Shown: positions 43,252 through 50,760 of the stretch, in pieces
Position numbering within the stretch: position 1 is the first letter of the stretch
Layout: each line of letters begins with the position of its first letter
NCBI RefSeq assembly: GCF_014384905.1
Contig: NZ_JACRSV010000004.1
Coordinates: 62,001-126,000, forward strand
DNA length: 64,000 nucleotides
Reading direction: 5' to 3'
DNA from: Fumia xinanensis
Lineage (GTDB): Bacteria; Bacillota; Clostridia; Oscillospirales; Ruminococcaceae
Program-made: the position numbers and the translations under genes
The notes under the pieces: generated by a model
Seen by the model: the letters and a program-made list of their open reading frames with translations, nothing else
The model's database searches: none
Told to the model about the DNA's origin: nothing

Positions 43252-44598
43252 ATGCAGGAATTTTTCCATTCGGTAACGCTGGACAAAGACAAGTGCCGGG
43301 GCTGCATCAACTGTATCAAGCGCTGTCCTACTGAGGCCATCCGGGTGCGGAACAAAAAAGCTTATATCATCGCCGAACGGTGTATCGACTGTGGGGAATG
43401 TATCCGGGTCTGCCCGCATCACGCCAAAAAAGCGATTTTTGACGAACTCAGTGTCATCCACCGTTTTGAATATGTTATTGCGTTGCCTGCGCCTTCTTTA
43501 ATGGCGCAGTTCAACAACCTGGAGGACGTGGATATCGTCCTTAACGCCCTTTTGAAGTTTGGGTTTGACGATGTGTACGAAGTGGCCAAAGCAGCGGAAA
43601 TCGTCTCCGCCGTGACTCGAAGCCTGATGAAAAGCGGCAAGCTCATAAAGCCAGTGATTAGCTCTGCCTGCCCGGCGGTGACGAGACTTATCCGGGTGCG
43701 TTTTCCCGGCCTCATCGAACATGTTTTGCCGTTAAATGCGCCCATTGAGGTGGCAGCCCGCCTGGCAAAAAAGGCGGCAGCGGAAAAAACTGGCCTGCCG
43801 CCCGAAAAAATAGGAGCGGTGTTTATTTCGCCATGTGCTGCCAAGGTGACGGCAACCAAAATGCCTTTGGGAACCCAGAAGAGCGCAGTGGACGCCGTAT
43901 TGGCTGTCAGCGAGATTTATCCAAAGCTTTTCCCCCTTATGAAAGAAGTAGCGGACGACGAGCCGGTCATTTCCAGCGAGGCGGGCCGCATCGGCCTGTC
44001 CTGGGGCAGCAGCAGCGGAGAGTCATCGGGGCTCATCAACGATAACTATCTGGCGGCTGACGGCATCGAGAACGTAATCCGGGTTCTAGAAGATCTGGAA
44101 GACGAAAAATTCCAAAATGTGGATTTTATCGAACTAAACGCCTGCAATGGCGGCTGCGTCGGCGGTGTCCTCAACGTAGAGAACCCATATGTGGCCAAAA
44201 CCAAGCTCAAACGCATCCGCAAGAATCTGCCGGTCAGCATGAACCACGTGGAATCGGATGATTTGGATCTTCAAGGTGTGATTGTTTGGGATACGCCGCT
44301 GGAATACGTTCCGGTTTTGAAGCTGGACGACGATATGATGACTGCCATGGAAAAGATGGCCAAAATCGAAGAAATTACTGAGCAACTGGAGGGCCTCGAC
44401 TGCGGTTCCTGTGGGGCTCCGTCCTGCCGGGCGCTGGCAGAGGACGTGGTGCGGGGGCTTGCCTCGACTGATGACTGTATTTTTAACTTTAAGTCCAATA
44501 TTCAGACTCTGTTAAACGATGTACATAAAATTGAGGAGTATATCCCCCGGCCCTTCCGGGCCGGAGAGAAGGAGGACAGCAGCCATGACGCCAATTGA
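43252..44598 (+). CDS. Hydrogenase-like Fe-S protein (putative HydS-type sensor)
   Basis: A 448-aa protein: an N-terminal double ferredoxin domain (CRGCINCIKRCP, CIDCGECIRVCP), then an [FeFe]-hydrogenase large-subunit-like domain with shortened signatures SSACPAVTRL, FISPCAAKV and LNACNGGCVGG, so all four H-cluster-type cysteines are kept but the TSCCP context is lost. A C-terminal segment CGSCGAPSCRALAEDVVRG...DDC suggests another [4Fe-4S] site. It lacks the PAS and phosphatase parts seen in some sensory hydrogenases. A role in sensing H2 or redox state is inferred from neighbours. GGGGG precedes ATG 43252. Confidence 0.88.
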   Translation: MQEFFHSVTLDKDKCRGCINCIKRCPTEAIRVRNKKAYIIAERCIDCGECIRVCPHHAKKAIFDELSVIHRFEYVIALPAPSLMAQFNNLEDVDIVLNALLKFGFDDVYEVAKAAEIVSAVTRSLMKSGKLIKPVISSACPAVTRLIRVRFPGLIEHVLPLNAPIEVAARLAKKAAAEKTGLPPEKIGAVFISPCAAKVTATKMPLGTQKSAVDAVLAVSEIYPKLFPLMKEVADDEPVISSEAGRIGLSWGSSSGESSGLINDNYLAADGIENVIRVLEDLEDEKFQNVDFIELNACNGGCVGGVLNVENPYVAKTKLKRIRKNLPVSMNHVESDDLDLQGVIVWDTPLEYVPVLKLDDDMMTAMEKMAKIEEITEQLEGLDCGSCGAPSCRALAEDVVRGLASTDDCIFNFKSNIQTLLNDVHKIEEYIPRPFRAGEKEDSSHDAN

Positions 44599-44926
44599 GT
44601 TTGCCAAAAAACACGGTTTGGAAGTGGCCTCGGAAGGTGAGGGAAATATCCGTGATATTTCCGGCATCTATTGCTGTGACCTTCTCAGCATGGTCATGGG
44701 CCGTGCGAAGGAGGATAACGCCCTCATTACCATCATGGGAAACGTCAACACTGTAGCGGTGGGTGTTTTGGCGGACGTTAGCTGTGTCATCCTCTGTGAG
44801 GGAATCCGTCTGGATGACGCCTGCCTGCAAAAGGCCAAGGACCAGGAAGTGTGTGTCCTCTATTCGCAGGCTTCAAATTTTGATACCGCCTTAAAGCTGG
44901 CGAAAGAACTGGGGCTTTGCTCATAG
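44585..44926 (+). CDS. DRTGG-domain protein (second copy)
   Basis: A 113-aa DRTGG-fold protein (MTPIEFAKKHGLEVASEGEG...DISGIYCCDLLSMVMGRA...NTVAVGVLADVSCVILCEG). It is related to the first copy in length and fold but has diverged. GAAGGAGGAC fixes ATG 44585, which overlaps the end of the Fe-S gene by 14 bases; the open frame upstream is rejected. The PHP gene follows 18 bases later. It probably acts with the other members of this five-gene set. Confidence 0.83.
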   Translation: MTPIEFAKKHGLEVASEGEGNIRDISGIYCCDLLSMVMGRAKEDNALITIMGNVNTVAVGVLADVSCVILCEGIRLDDACLQKAKDQEVCVLYSQASNFDTALKLAKELGLCS

Positions 44927-44944
44927 GAAAAGGGGGTGGATGGA

Positions 44945-45631
44945 ATGCGGATAACCTATGATTTTCACATCCATTCCTGCCTTTCCCCCTGTGGCGACAA
45001 CGATATGACGCCAAATAATATTGTCGGCATGGCAGGAATTTTAGAACTTGATGCTATCGCTGTCAGCGATCACAACAGCGCCTTGAACCTGCCGTCTATC
45101 TGCAAGCTGGGGCAGGAGCAGGGCATTTTGGTGGTTCCTGCTATCGAAATCACTACAGCGGAAGAAGTTCACATATTGTCCTTGTTTCCCTGCTTGGATG
45201 CCGCCCTGAATATGGGAGAAGAGCTCTATGCCCTGCTTCCCGATGTGCCCAACGATCCGGAAATTTTTGGCGACCAGCTGATTATGGATGAAGACGATAA
45301 GGTAATCGGAACGGTGGAAAAGCTTCTCATTAACGCTACAAGCCTATCCATCGAAAAGGTTTTTGATAAGGTGAGGGGCTACGGGGGCGTTCCCATCCCC
45401 GCCCATATTGATAAATCAGCTTATTCTGTCATCTCCAATCTGGGATTTATTCCGCCGGAATTGAACACGCGGACAATTGAGGTGAAAAATCCGCCGTATC
45501 CGTCGGCTGCAGATTATAAAGTCATTACAAACTCGGATGCTCACACGCTGGAAACTATGAGTATGCACGAGGAGAATACCATTGAAATACCGGGCAAAAC
45601 TGTCAATAATATCCTTGCGCTTTTGAGCTGA
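44945..45631 (+). CDS. PHP-domain phosphoesterase (TrpH-like)
   Basis: A 228-aa PHP protein. Metal-site motifs: YDFHIHSCLSPCGDNDMTPNN (HxH), AIAVSDHNSALN, VPAIEITTAEEVHILSLF (Glu/His), IPAHIDKSAYS and TNSDAHTLETM (DxH) near the C-terminus. It should be a metal-dependent phosphatase or nuclease; RNase AM/TrpH-like proteins are the best-known relatives. It is the last gene of the hydrogenase-linked plus-strand operon; the reason for this association is unknown. GGGGGTGG precedes ATG 44945. Confidence 0.88.
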   Translation: MRITYDFHIHSCLSPCGDNDMTPNNIVGMAGILELDAIAVSDHNSALNLPSICKLGQEQGILVVPAIEITTAEEVHILSLFPCLDAALNMGEELYALLPDVPNDPEIFGDQLIMDEDDKVIGTVEKLLINATSLSIEKVFDKVRGYGGVPIPAHIDKSAYSVISNLGFIPPELNTRTIEVKNPPYPSAADYKVITNSDAHTLETMSMHEENTIEIPGKTVNNILALLS

Positions 45632-45667
45632 AACAGAAAGTTTTTTGGACTTCCCTGTAAAAAACTG

Positions 45668-45696
45668 TTGACAAATTTTGCGAGCTATGCTATCAT
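45668..45696 (+). promoter_or_regulatory. Strong promoter of the tRNA-Arg region
   Basis: A perfect TTGACA (45668-45673), a 17-base spacer and TATCAT (45691-45696), with TATAAT overlapping four bases further on. About 35-45 bases separate it from the tRNA-like sequence at 45737. Confidence 0.75.
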
Positions 45697-45736
45697 ATAA
45701 TACGTTGTCGATACGGAGACAAAACAACATGATGAT

Positions 45737-45795
45737 GCGCCATTAGCTCAGCTGGATAGAGTGTTTGACTACGAATCAAGTAATTCTTGTGGCGC
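45737..45795 (+). pseudogene. Truncated tRNA-Arg-like sequence without a normal T-arm
   Basis: The first 43 bases nearly match the intact tRNA-Arg 80 bases downstream (same D-arm, same ACG anticodon loop CTACGAA), but the sequence is 59 nt long. The variable region and T-arm are replaced by CAAGTAATTCTTG, which could form only a 4-bp mini-hairpin. The acceptor ends GCGCCA and TGGCGC (45790-45795) remain perfectly complementary. There is no CCA. It may be a deletion remnant or a tRNA-like element. Confidence 0.7.
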
Positions 45796-45816
45796 GGAGG
45801 TTGAAAAAATTAATAT

Positions 45817-45893
45817 GCGCCCGTAGCTCAGCTGGATAGAGTGTCTGACTACGAATCAGAAGGTCGTGGGTTCGAATCCCGCCGGGCGTGCCA
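45817..45893 (+). tRNA. tRNA-Arg (anticodon ACG)
   Basis: A full cloverleaf of 77 nt with CCA encoded: acceptor GCGCCCG with CGGGCGT (one G-U), D-arm GCTC..GAGT, anticodon stem TCTGA/TCAGA around CTACGAA, variable loop AGGTC, and T-arm GTGGG TTCGAAT CCCGC. The ACG wobble base is expected to be deaminated to inosine. Its 3' end adjoins the integrase gene, making it the likely attachment site of the following element. Confidence 0.95.
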
Positions 45894-45896
45894 AAA

Positions 45897-45934
45897 AAAG
45901 CCCGCTATTATGGGACTCGCGGGTTGCTTTGCAC
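45897..45934 (+). terminator. Terminator-like hairpin after tRNA-Arg
   Basis: GCCCGC (about 45899-45904) pairs with GCGGGT further on (near 45918-45926), followed by a short T-rich stretch. Confidence 0.55.
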
Positions 45935-45961
45935 CATAAGAGAATGTTTCTCTAATCAATC

Positions 45962-46055
45962 GGTTAAAAGATGGTTAGAGAAATATTTTTTTGGTTAGAA
46001 AAAGTATTTTTAGTTTTGTTTTTTCTGGGTTGTTTATCAAATTTTTCGTCTAACC
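45962..46055. repeat. GGTTAGA repeats, probable integrase arm sites
   Basis: GGTTAAA at 45962, GGTTAGA at 45973 and again at 45993 (20 bp later), plus an inverted copy TCTAACC at 46049-46055. The flanks ATCGGTTA and TAACCGAT are also inverted repeats. Short direct repeats between an att site and int are typical of tyrosine integrase arm-binding sites. Confidence 0.5.
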
Positions 46056-46144
46056 GATTCTCTAAAGGATAGGAATAGGTGTAATAAGTACAGTAAGATA
46101 AAATTAAATAGAGCAAGTGCGATTTATGTTGTTTCTTGCGGGAG

Positions 46145-47578
46145 TTAACTTCCGTTAAGAATGGCGGTAAGAAGTGCTTTTTGCATATCGGGGTTATCAT
46201 TTGATAACTCCAGTAAGAGGGTGCGGGTCGTGGCATCCTCTTTTGCTTTTTCAACTAGTGCCGCCAGAAGAGGATTCATATTTTTTTGAAAGGTATTATG
46301 ATTTTGGTTATAAAAACTTTCCTCAAACCTATCTACAAGCCGTTTCCGTGCACTGTCTTGTCCGTGGGTGTAATGTTCGATCATTTCCATTGTTGAATGG
46401 CCCGTAATTCCCTGAACTGATTTGTAATCGCCGTGGCTTTTGGCTACAAAAGATGTAGTCCCAGAGTGGCGTAAACCGTGAAAGTCCAACTCTGGAAAAT
46501 TTTCTTTGCGCTCCTTTTGCCAGGCCTCAAACCACTTCGTGATAAGGGCTGGCTCGATGGGATTTCCATTTTCCAGACAAAAAAGCAGACCATAATCGTT
46601 GTATTGATTACCTAATCTCTTTTTATCTTGCTGAATCTGATCTAATCTTTGCTGAATTTCTTTTACCAGTGGCGCGGTAAGAAACATATCCCGGACGCTT
46701 TTTTTCGTTTTAGGAACTTTTAATACTAAACAGGATTTTACCTTTTTGTCCTCAACTACATTGGGAAATACAAAAGAAATAGCCTCTCTTCGGGTCTTCT
46801 TTAGAGCTTCCTTGGTGATACGCTGTAAGATAGTGCGAATAGCCACTCGACTGTTTTTCAGATCAACACAGTTAATCAAAATACCCGTCACTTCTCCCCC
46901 GCGTAATGCCCCTACAAAGGCCATGTGAATTGCGAGATGAAGCAATTGCTTATTATCTTCTTCCAACAAGGAAAGGGCATATGCCATTGTCTCATCATCC
47001 CAGATTGCCTTCTCCACCTTTTCATATTGAGGCTTATCCTTGGGCATAGGAGATTCTGCCAGTAGCTTTTCATCCACAGCATCGTTGAAAAAAGTTCTTA
47101 ATGCCGTATCAACCCCGCGAATGGTGTATTGAGACAGGTATTTTTTCTTTTCCGGTGGAATAGAGTTATCACTTTCCAGCGGTCGAACTCGTACACCCCC
47201 GATATAGGTAGATTTTAGCGTTCTGCTAAGAATTTCAAAAAGCTTTTCAATGTCTTTTGTCCGAATCTTCTGCATCTGCATATATCCCAAATAGGGTATA
47301 ATGTGATTTGCAAAATGAGACTGATAAGTAGAATAGTTTTTAGGACTCCATTTTGGAGCTTTTTTCTCCAGCCATAGGGGATAGTATTGTTCTAATGTCA
47401 CATTGTTGGGAATGACGACTTTTCCCTGCTTCAGCAATACCTTTAAATTATCGATCCGATCTTGAGCAGCTTCTTTACTTTCAAAGCCAGACTCCCACAC
47501 TTGTTTAGAGTTTCCAAAATTGTCTTTTAATTTATAAACGACATAGATGTTACCGTTACGATTTACGATACTTGCCAT
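46145..47578 (-). CDS. Tyrosine recombinase (site-specific integrase)
   Basis: A 477-aa phage/ICE-type integrase. An N-terminal SAM-like core-binding region is followed by the catalytic domain with the Arg in VGALRGGEVTGI (about residue 224), the HxxR motif in DFHGLRHSGTTSF (about residue 370), the second His in TGHSTMEMIEHYTHG and the nucleophile Tyr within it (about residue 400). All expected catalytic residues are present, so it looks active. CGGAGG at seven bases fixes ATG 47578. Position beside tRNA-Arg marks it as the integrase of this element. Confidence 0.93.
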   Translation of the reverse strand: MASIVNRNGNIYVVYKLKDNFGNSKQVWESGFESKEAAQDRIDNLKVLLKQGKVVIPNNVTLEQYYPLWLEKKAPKWSPKNYSTYQSHFANHIIPYLGYMQMQKIRTKDIEKLFEILSRTLKSTYIGGVRVRPLESDNSIPPEKKKYLSQYTIRGVDTALRTFFNDAVDEKLLAESPMPKDKPQYEKVEKAIWDDETMAYALSLLEEDNKQLLHLAIHMAFVGALRGGEVTGILINCVDLKNSRVAIRTILQRITKEALKKTRREAISFVFPNVVEDKKVKSCLVLKVPKTKKSVRDMFLTAPLVKEIQQRLDQIQQDKKRLGNQYNDYGLLFCLENGNPIEPALITKWFEAWQKERKENFPELDFHGLRHSGTTSFVAKSHGDYKSVQGITGHSTMEMIEHYTHGQDSARKRLVDRFEESFYNQNHNTFQKNMNPLLAALVEKAKEDATTRTLLLELSNDNPDMQKALLTAILNGS

Positions 47579-47595
47579 ATACATGCCTCCGTTTG

Positions 47596-47793
47596 TTAAC
47601 TGTTCAGCCAACTGTCGAAGGAAGCTTTATTGATTCTAAGTAGCCGGGGACCGCAGCGCTTCACAATAAATTCTTTGGTTTTACTACAAAAATCATAAGC
47701 GGTACGCTCTGACATTCTCAGAATTTTGGCTACGTCGGATACGCAGTAAACTTCTTCACTATCAGTTAATGGCTGAATATTATCTTTTTTCAT
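47596..47793 (-). CDS. Excisionase-type MerR-like HTH protein
   Basis: A 65-aa DNA-binding protein with a winged HTH of the excisionase/helix-turn-helix 17 type (EEVYCVSDVAKILRMSERTAYDFC...GPRLLRINKASFDSWL). Such proteins lie next to tyrosine integrases and steer excision. ATG 47793 has AAAGGATAGG about nine bases upstream; the GTG at 47799 is a less likely start. The gap to the integrase gene is 17 bases, so the two are probably co-transcribed. Confidence 0.87.
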   Translation of the reverse strand: MKKDNIQPLTDSEEVYCVSDVAKILRMSERTAYDFCSKTKEFIVKRCGPRLLRINKASFDSWLNS

Positions 47794-47899
47794 TGGCACC
47801 TATCCTTTCGAAAACGGGCAACTCGATTTTTTCTTTCCTCCTTACCGACAAATTGTGCATCCATATTATACCAGAAAGAAGAACGGTTGACCACGGTAT

Positions 47900-48277
47900 T
47901 TAGAGATTTTGGTTATCGACATTAAAATATATTAAGCCTACACTAACAGCAAGCGCGTAATCTACTTGTTTCATCAGAATGTCGTTTAACGAACCAATAA
48001 ACTCTCCAAGCCTTTCACGGTCGATAGTACGGATCTGCTCTAATAAGATGATAGAATCTTTTTTGAGCGGAGGTACTCGCAATAACCGCACATGAGTTGG
48101 GAGATGACTTTTATGGATTATTTGGCTGGTAATTGGAGCGACAATCATAGTAGGACTATACTGATTACCAATATCATTTTGGATCACTAACACTGGGCGA
48201 TAGCCCCCTTGCTCAGAGCCAATTACTGGATTGAGGTCTGCATAGTAGAGATCCCCCCTTTTGATAATCTGATTCAC
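47900..48277 (-). CDS. MazF/PemK-family endoribonuclease toxin (element-borne)
   Basis: A 125-aa MazF-fold protein closely similar in motifs to the chromosomal copy at 29.9 kb: RGDLYYADLNPVIGSEQGGYRPVLVIQND, TMIVAPITSQ and ILLEQIRTIDRERL. The start is GTG 48277, with GGGAGG eight bases upstream. No antitoxin ORF is visible on either side. It could stabilise the element, or act on host mRNA; both are inference. Confidence 0.9.
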   Translation of the reverse strand: MNQIIKRGDLYYADLNPVIGSEQGGYRPVLVIQNDIGNQYSPTMIVAPITSQIIHKSHLPTHVRLLRVPPLKKDSIILLEQIRTIDRERLGEFIGSLNDILMKQVDYALAVSVGLIYFNVDNQNL

Positions 48278-48298
48278 GTTTACCTCCCATTTAAGTAG

Positions 48299-48335
48299 AC
48301 AAAAGCGGGATCAGTAGGACTGATCCCGCTTTTGT
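48299..48335. terminator. 17-bp perfect hairpin upstream of mazF
   Basis: Arms 48299-48315 and 48319-48335 are perfectly complementary with a 3-nt loop, with A/T-runs at both ends. It may terminate minus-strand transcription from the sigma-like gene before mazF, or act on both strands. Confidence 0.7.
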
Positions 48336-48762
48336 TATACAATTTCAATATGTGTTCTATTTGTCCTCAACGTCCCGAACACAGGGAATCATCAGACTGC
48401 CGTCAGCATACCGGCATCACGGGAATTCCACCCCTCCGAGGTTCGCCCGGAGCTGCCCCCATTGCGTGATCCCGCTTTCGGGCGGGGCTGTGGCTGGACA
48501 GGAGTATCATTGTCCCTTTTGCTGGTTATGGCCATATTGGAATGCTATTTTCTAAAAATTTAGAAAATTCCAATACTGATAGCCTGTTGTTTGTCGCTTC
48601 CCGTATCATACTGATACAGATCATGGCGCAACTGCTGTCTGGGCTCGCAGCAAAAGGAAAGTATCTGGTGATTATCTATTCGGTTGTCAAGATACCGTGT
48701 GTTGTTTAGGTTGAGCGAAAGCAAAACTCGCTTTCACTTATCGTCCTAAAAACAGGATAGTG
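48336..48762. other. Non-coding stretch with an imperfect palindrome
   Basis: About 430 bp without a convincing gene. At about 48535-48573, TATTGGAA and TTTTCTAAA pair with TTTAGAAAATTCCAATA (17 bp with a 5-base bulge). A further short hairpin GTATCA/TGATAC lies near 48603-48617, and GAAAGC/GCTTTC near 48719-48736. The GC-rich part at 48400-48500 differs in composition from its surroundings and may be a gene remnant. Confidence 0.45.
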
Positions 48763-49260
48763 TTACCCTAACTCCTTAAATAATTTTTTTAGTTTTTGGA
48801 TAGCCAAATATACTGATTTTGCTACATTTTTATGGCTTATCCCTTCCATCTGAGCAATCTGCCTGAAAGACAGACCCTTGACAATATGTAAAACGAATCT
48901 TCTCTGCTGCACTTCGGTCAATATGCCACTTTCTAATAACCCTTGTACTGCTTGTCCTGCATATCTGAGGTTGTTCGTTTCTATCCACTCGTCCTCCAGA
49001 GGAAGGGTAGAGCATTGCTCTGTTGTTTCTACGCTATGCAAGGAAATATTGCGGCGAGTTTTTGCACTGTCCTCCCGATCCTGTTTATAATATATTGCGT
49101 CAGAGAGGGCTTTTAGTTCGGCAAAGTCGGCTTCGGTTTTTTCCGGGTTATCCCGCAGATAATCAGTCAACGTCACTTCCACAATACCATCGGAAAACTT
49201 GTATACGATACCCTCACTGAATTTATTAAGGGCATAATCACTGTTTTTATAATTTTTCAA
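48763..49260 (-). CDS. Sigma-70 region-4-like protein of conjugative elements
   Basis: About 165 aa. The N-terminal part (LKNYKNSDYALNKFSEGIVYKFSDGIVEVTL) and the C-terminal HTH (LTEVQQRRFVLHIVKGLSFRQIAQMEGISHKNVAKSVYLAIQKLKK) match small sigma-like regulators found in Tn916-type and other Firmicutes conjugative elements. The start is set at TTG 49260 because GGAGG lies eight bases upstream; the frame stays open for about 98 more codons, but that part crosses hairpins and looks non-coding. It probably controls element genes. Confidence 0.8.
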   Translation of the reverse strand: MKNYKNSDYALNKFSEGIVYKFSDGIVEVTLTDYLRDNPEKTEADFAELKALSDAIYYKQDREDSAKTRRNISLHSVETTEQCSTLPLEDEWIETNNLRYAGQAVQGLLESGILTEVQQRRFVLHIVKGLSFRQIAQMEGISHKNVAKSVYLAIQKLKKLFKELG

Positions 49261-49698
49261 TTGTAGTTCCTCCATTTCAGTTGATTTTTGAGAATCAAAC
49301 TGAAACGGAGGAGAGCGGCAGCCGATGCTGCCCAATAATATCCTGTAAAAATCAGAAAAGCCAAACCTATCTCCATAAAAATCTGGGATAAGTTTGGCTG
49401 TATATTTATAATGACATTTTAAGCCCGCAGGCGGTGCATTATCGTTATTTGGTCTTTCAGCAGTCCTTTTTTGACGTTTTTGCCTTTTCCTGTTGGTCCA
49501 ACGACACTTTAAAAATCCAAATATTATCACTCCAACCACGTGGCAACACGGCAAAAAGCGGTTGGGGACTGACTGTAAAGGCCATATTACCAGATAATCT
49601 GTGACCTATTAACCAGTTGAGTAACGTTCTTGATTTTTTTACATAATTGCATTATTCTATAAATGGAAGTATAAACACCCGTTGACAAGGAGGAATTG
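49261..49698. other. 438-bp gap with two hairpins
   Basis: No convincing gene. TTTCAGTTGATT (about 49274-49285) pairs with AATCAAACTGAAA (about 49292-49304) just upstream of the sigma-like gene, and AGCCAAAC..TATC pairs with GGATAAGTTTGGCT around 49360-49400. These may be leader or terminator structures of the sigma-like gene. The rest shows nothing I can name. Confidence 0.45.
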
Positions 49699-50760
49699 AT
49701 GAAAAATGTACTGCCGGTAGAATATCCGATTGTAACAGGCTATCCCGTAATAGCTAATGCTTTATCTATTTTGCAAACCCAGGAAAAAACAATGAACTGG
49801 ATTTTGCTGAATCTGATGGTGCCAATTGTTTGGTACGATGCTGAAAGTGATAAAGTGTTAATTGACTTAGGGGGAGATCACACCCCTTGGAATACCCGGT
49901 ATCTTTATGATGACTGCCCATATCTAACCGTTTACCGGTATGACAGAACATGGTTTCATGAGCAAAATCAGGATATCATTGCCTTTATAAAATGGAACAT
50001 TGATAGCGACAAATATATATATACCGATGTGTGCAAAAAATTTATTTCTGAGTACCGGTCTAATAACCCCGAAAGAATGCACGACTTATTTATTTACGGA
50101 TATGATGATGAAGCGCAAATACTCTTTGGCTCCGACTTTTTTCATGGCGAGAAGTACCAAAATATTAATGTGTCATTTGATGACTATAGAAAAGCTTTTG
50201 AAGCAGTAGAAGAGCAACAACTTCCTCATCGCGTTGAACAAACTACCGATATTATGGCAATCACAAACAGGGAATTGTTTAATACCTGGCTGGCCGTGGA
50301 TTATGAAGATTCCCAATCTGTTTTAGTAATACTAAAAGAACGGATACTAGAATGTCTTGGAAAGACAAACGCAAGCTATATGCGTCTTGGAGATGAGAAG
50401 GTTGCTTACGGAATCAATAGTTATGACTTACTGCAAAAATATTTTCAAGATAAAAATTTCTATGAATCGAAATGCTCTTACTATAATCGTATGTTTGTCC
50501 AATTTTTAGTAGAGTATAAAGGCATTCTATTAAAAGTTTGCAGGGACTTATTAAAAAGTGATGAGTTAGCTGTACAAGCAGAGGAACTGATTAATTTAGC
50601 CAATATAATAAAAGGTTTTGTACTGAAATCTACGATAAGACGAATCTGTTCTTCCGCTGAACGTGAAAAGCTTATAGCCTATTTAAAAAAATCAAAAAAA
50701 CAGGAAACCGATTTACTCCAAAATATGCTCACTCATATTGATTCACTAATATTACATTAA
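49699..50760 (+). CDS. Unrecognised protein, possibly BtrH-like
   Basis: A 353-aa protein with no signal or membrane segment. The middle, VYGYDDE-like (here LFIYGYDDEAQILFGSDFFHGEKYQNINVSFDDYRKAFE), resembles a pattern I associate with BtrH-N-type (butirosin H) papain-fold proteins near peptide or aminoglycoside clusters, but this is a weak memory-based match and no Cys-His pair is evident. The C-terminal third is helical. ATG 49699 has AGGAGG five bases upstream. It is convergent with the nucleotidyltransferase gene, overlapping nine bases. It probably belongs to the cluster. Confidence 0.7.
   Translation: MKNVLPVEYPIVTGYPVIANALSILQTQEKTMNWILLNLMVPIVWYDAESDKVLIDLGGDHTPWNTRYLYDDCPYLTVYRYDRTWFHEQNQDIIAFIKWNIDSDKYIYTDVCKKFISEYRSNNPERMHDLFIYGYDDEAQILFGSDFFHGEKYQNINVSFDDYRKAFEAVEEQQLPHRVEQTTDIMAITNRELFNTWLAVDYEDSQSVLVILKERILECLGKTNASYMRLGDEKVAYGINSYDLLQKYFQDKNFYESKCSYYNRMFVQFLVEYKGILLKVCRDLLKSDELAVQAEELINLANIIKGFVLKSTIRRICSSAEREKLIAYLKKSKKQETDLLQNMLTHIDSLILH

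Noticed and set aside
48352..48555. 67-codon plus-strand ORF in the element
   Set aside because: There is no ribosome site, no recognisable domain, and it crosses a palindrome; the composition suggests a remnant.
49261..49554. 98-codon N-terminal extension of the sigma-like gene
   Set aside because: It crosses two hairpins, has low-complexity basic sequence, and the ribosome site is placed for TTG 49260.
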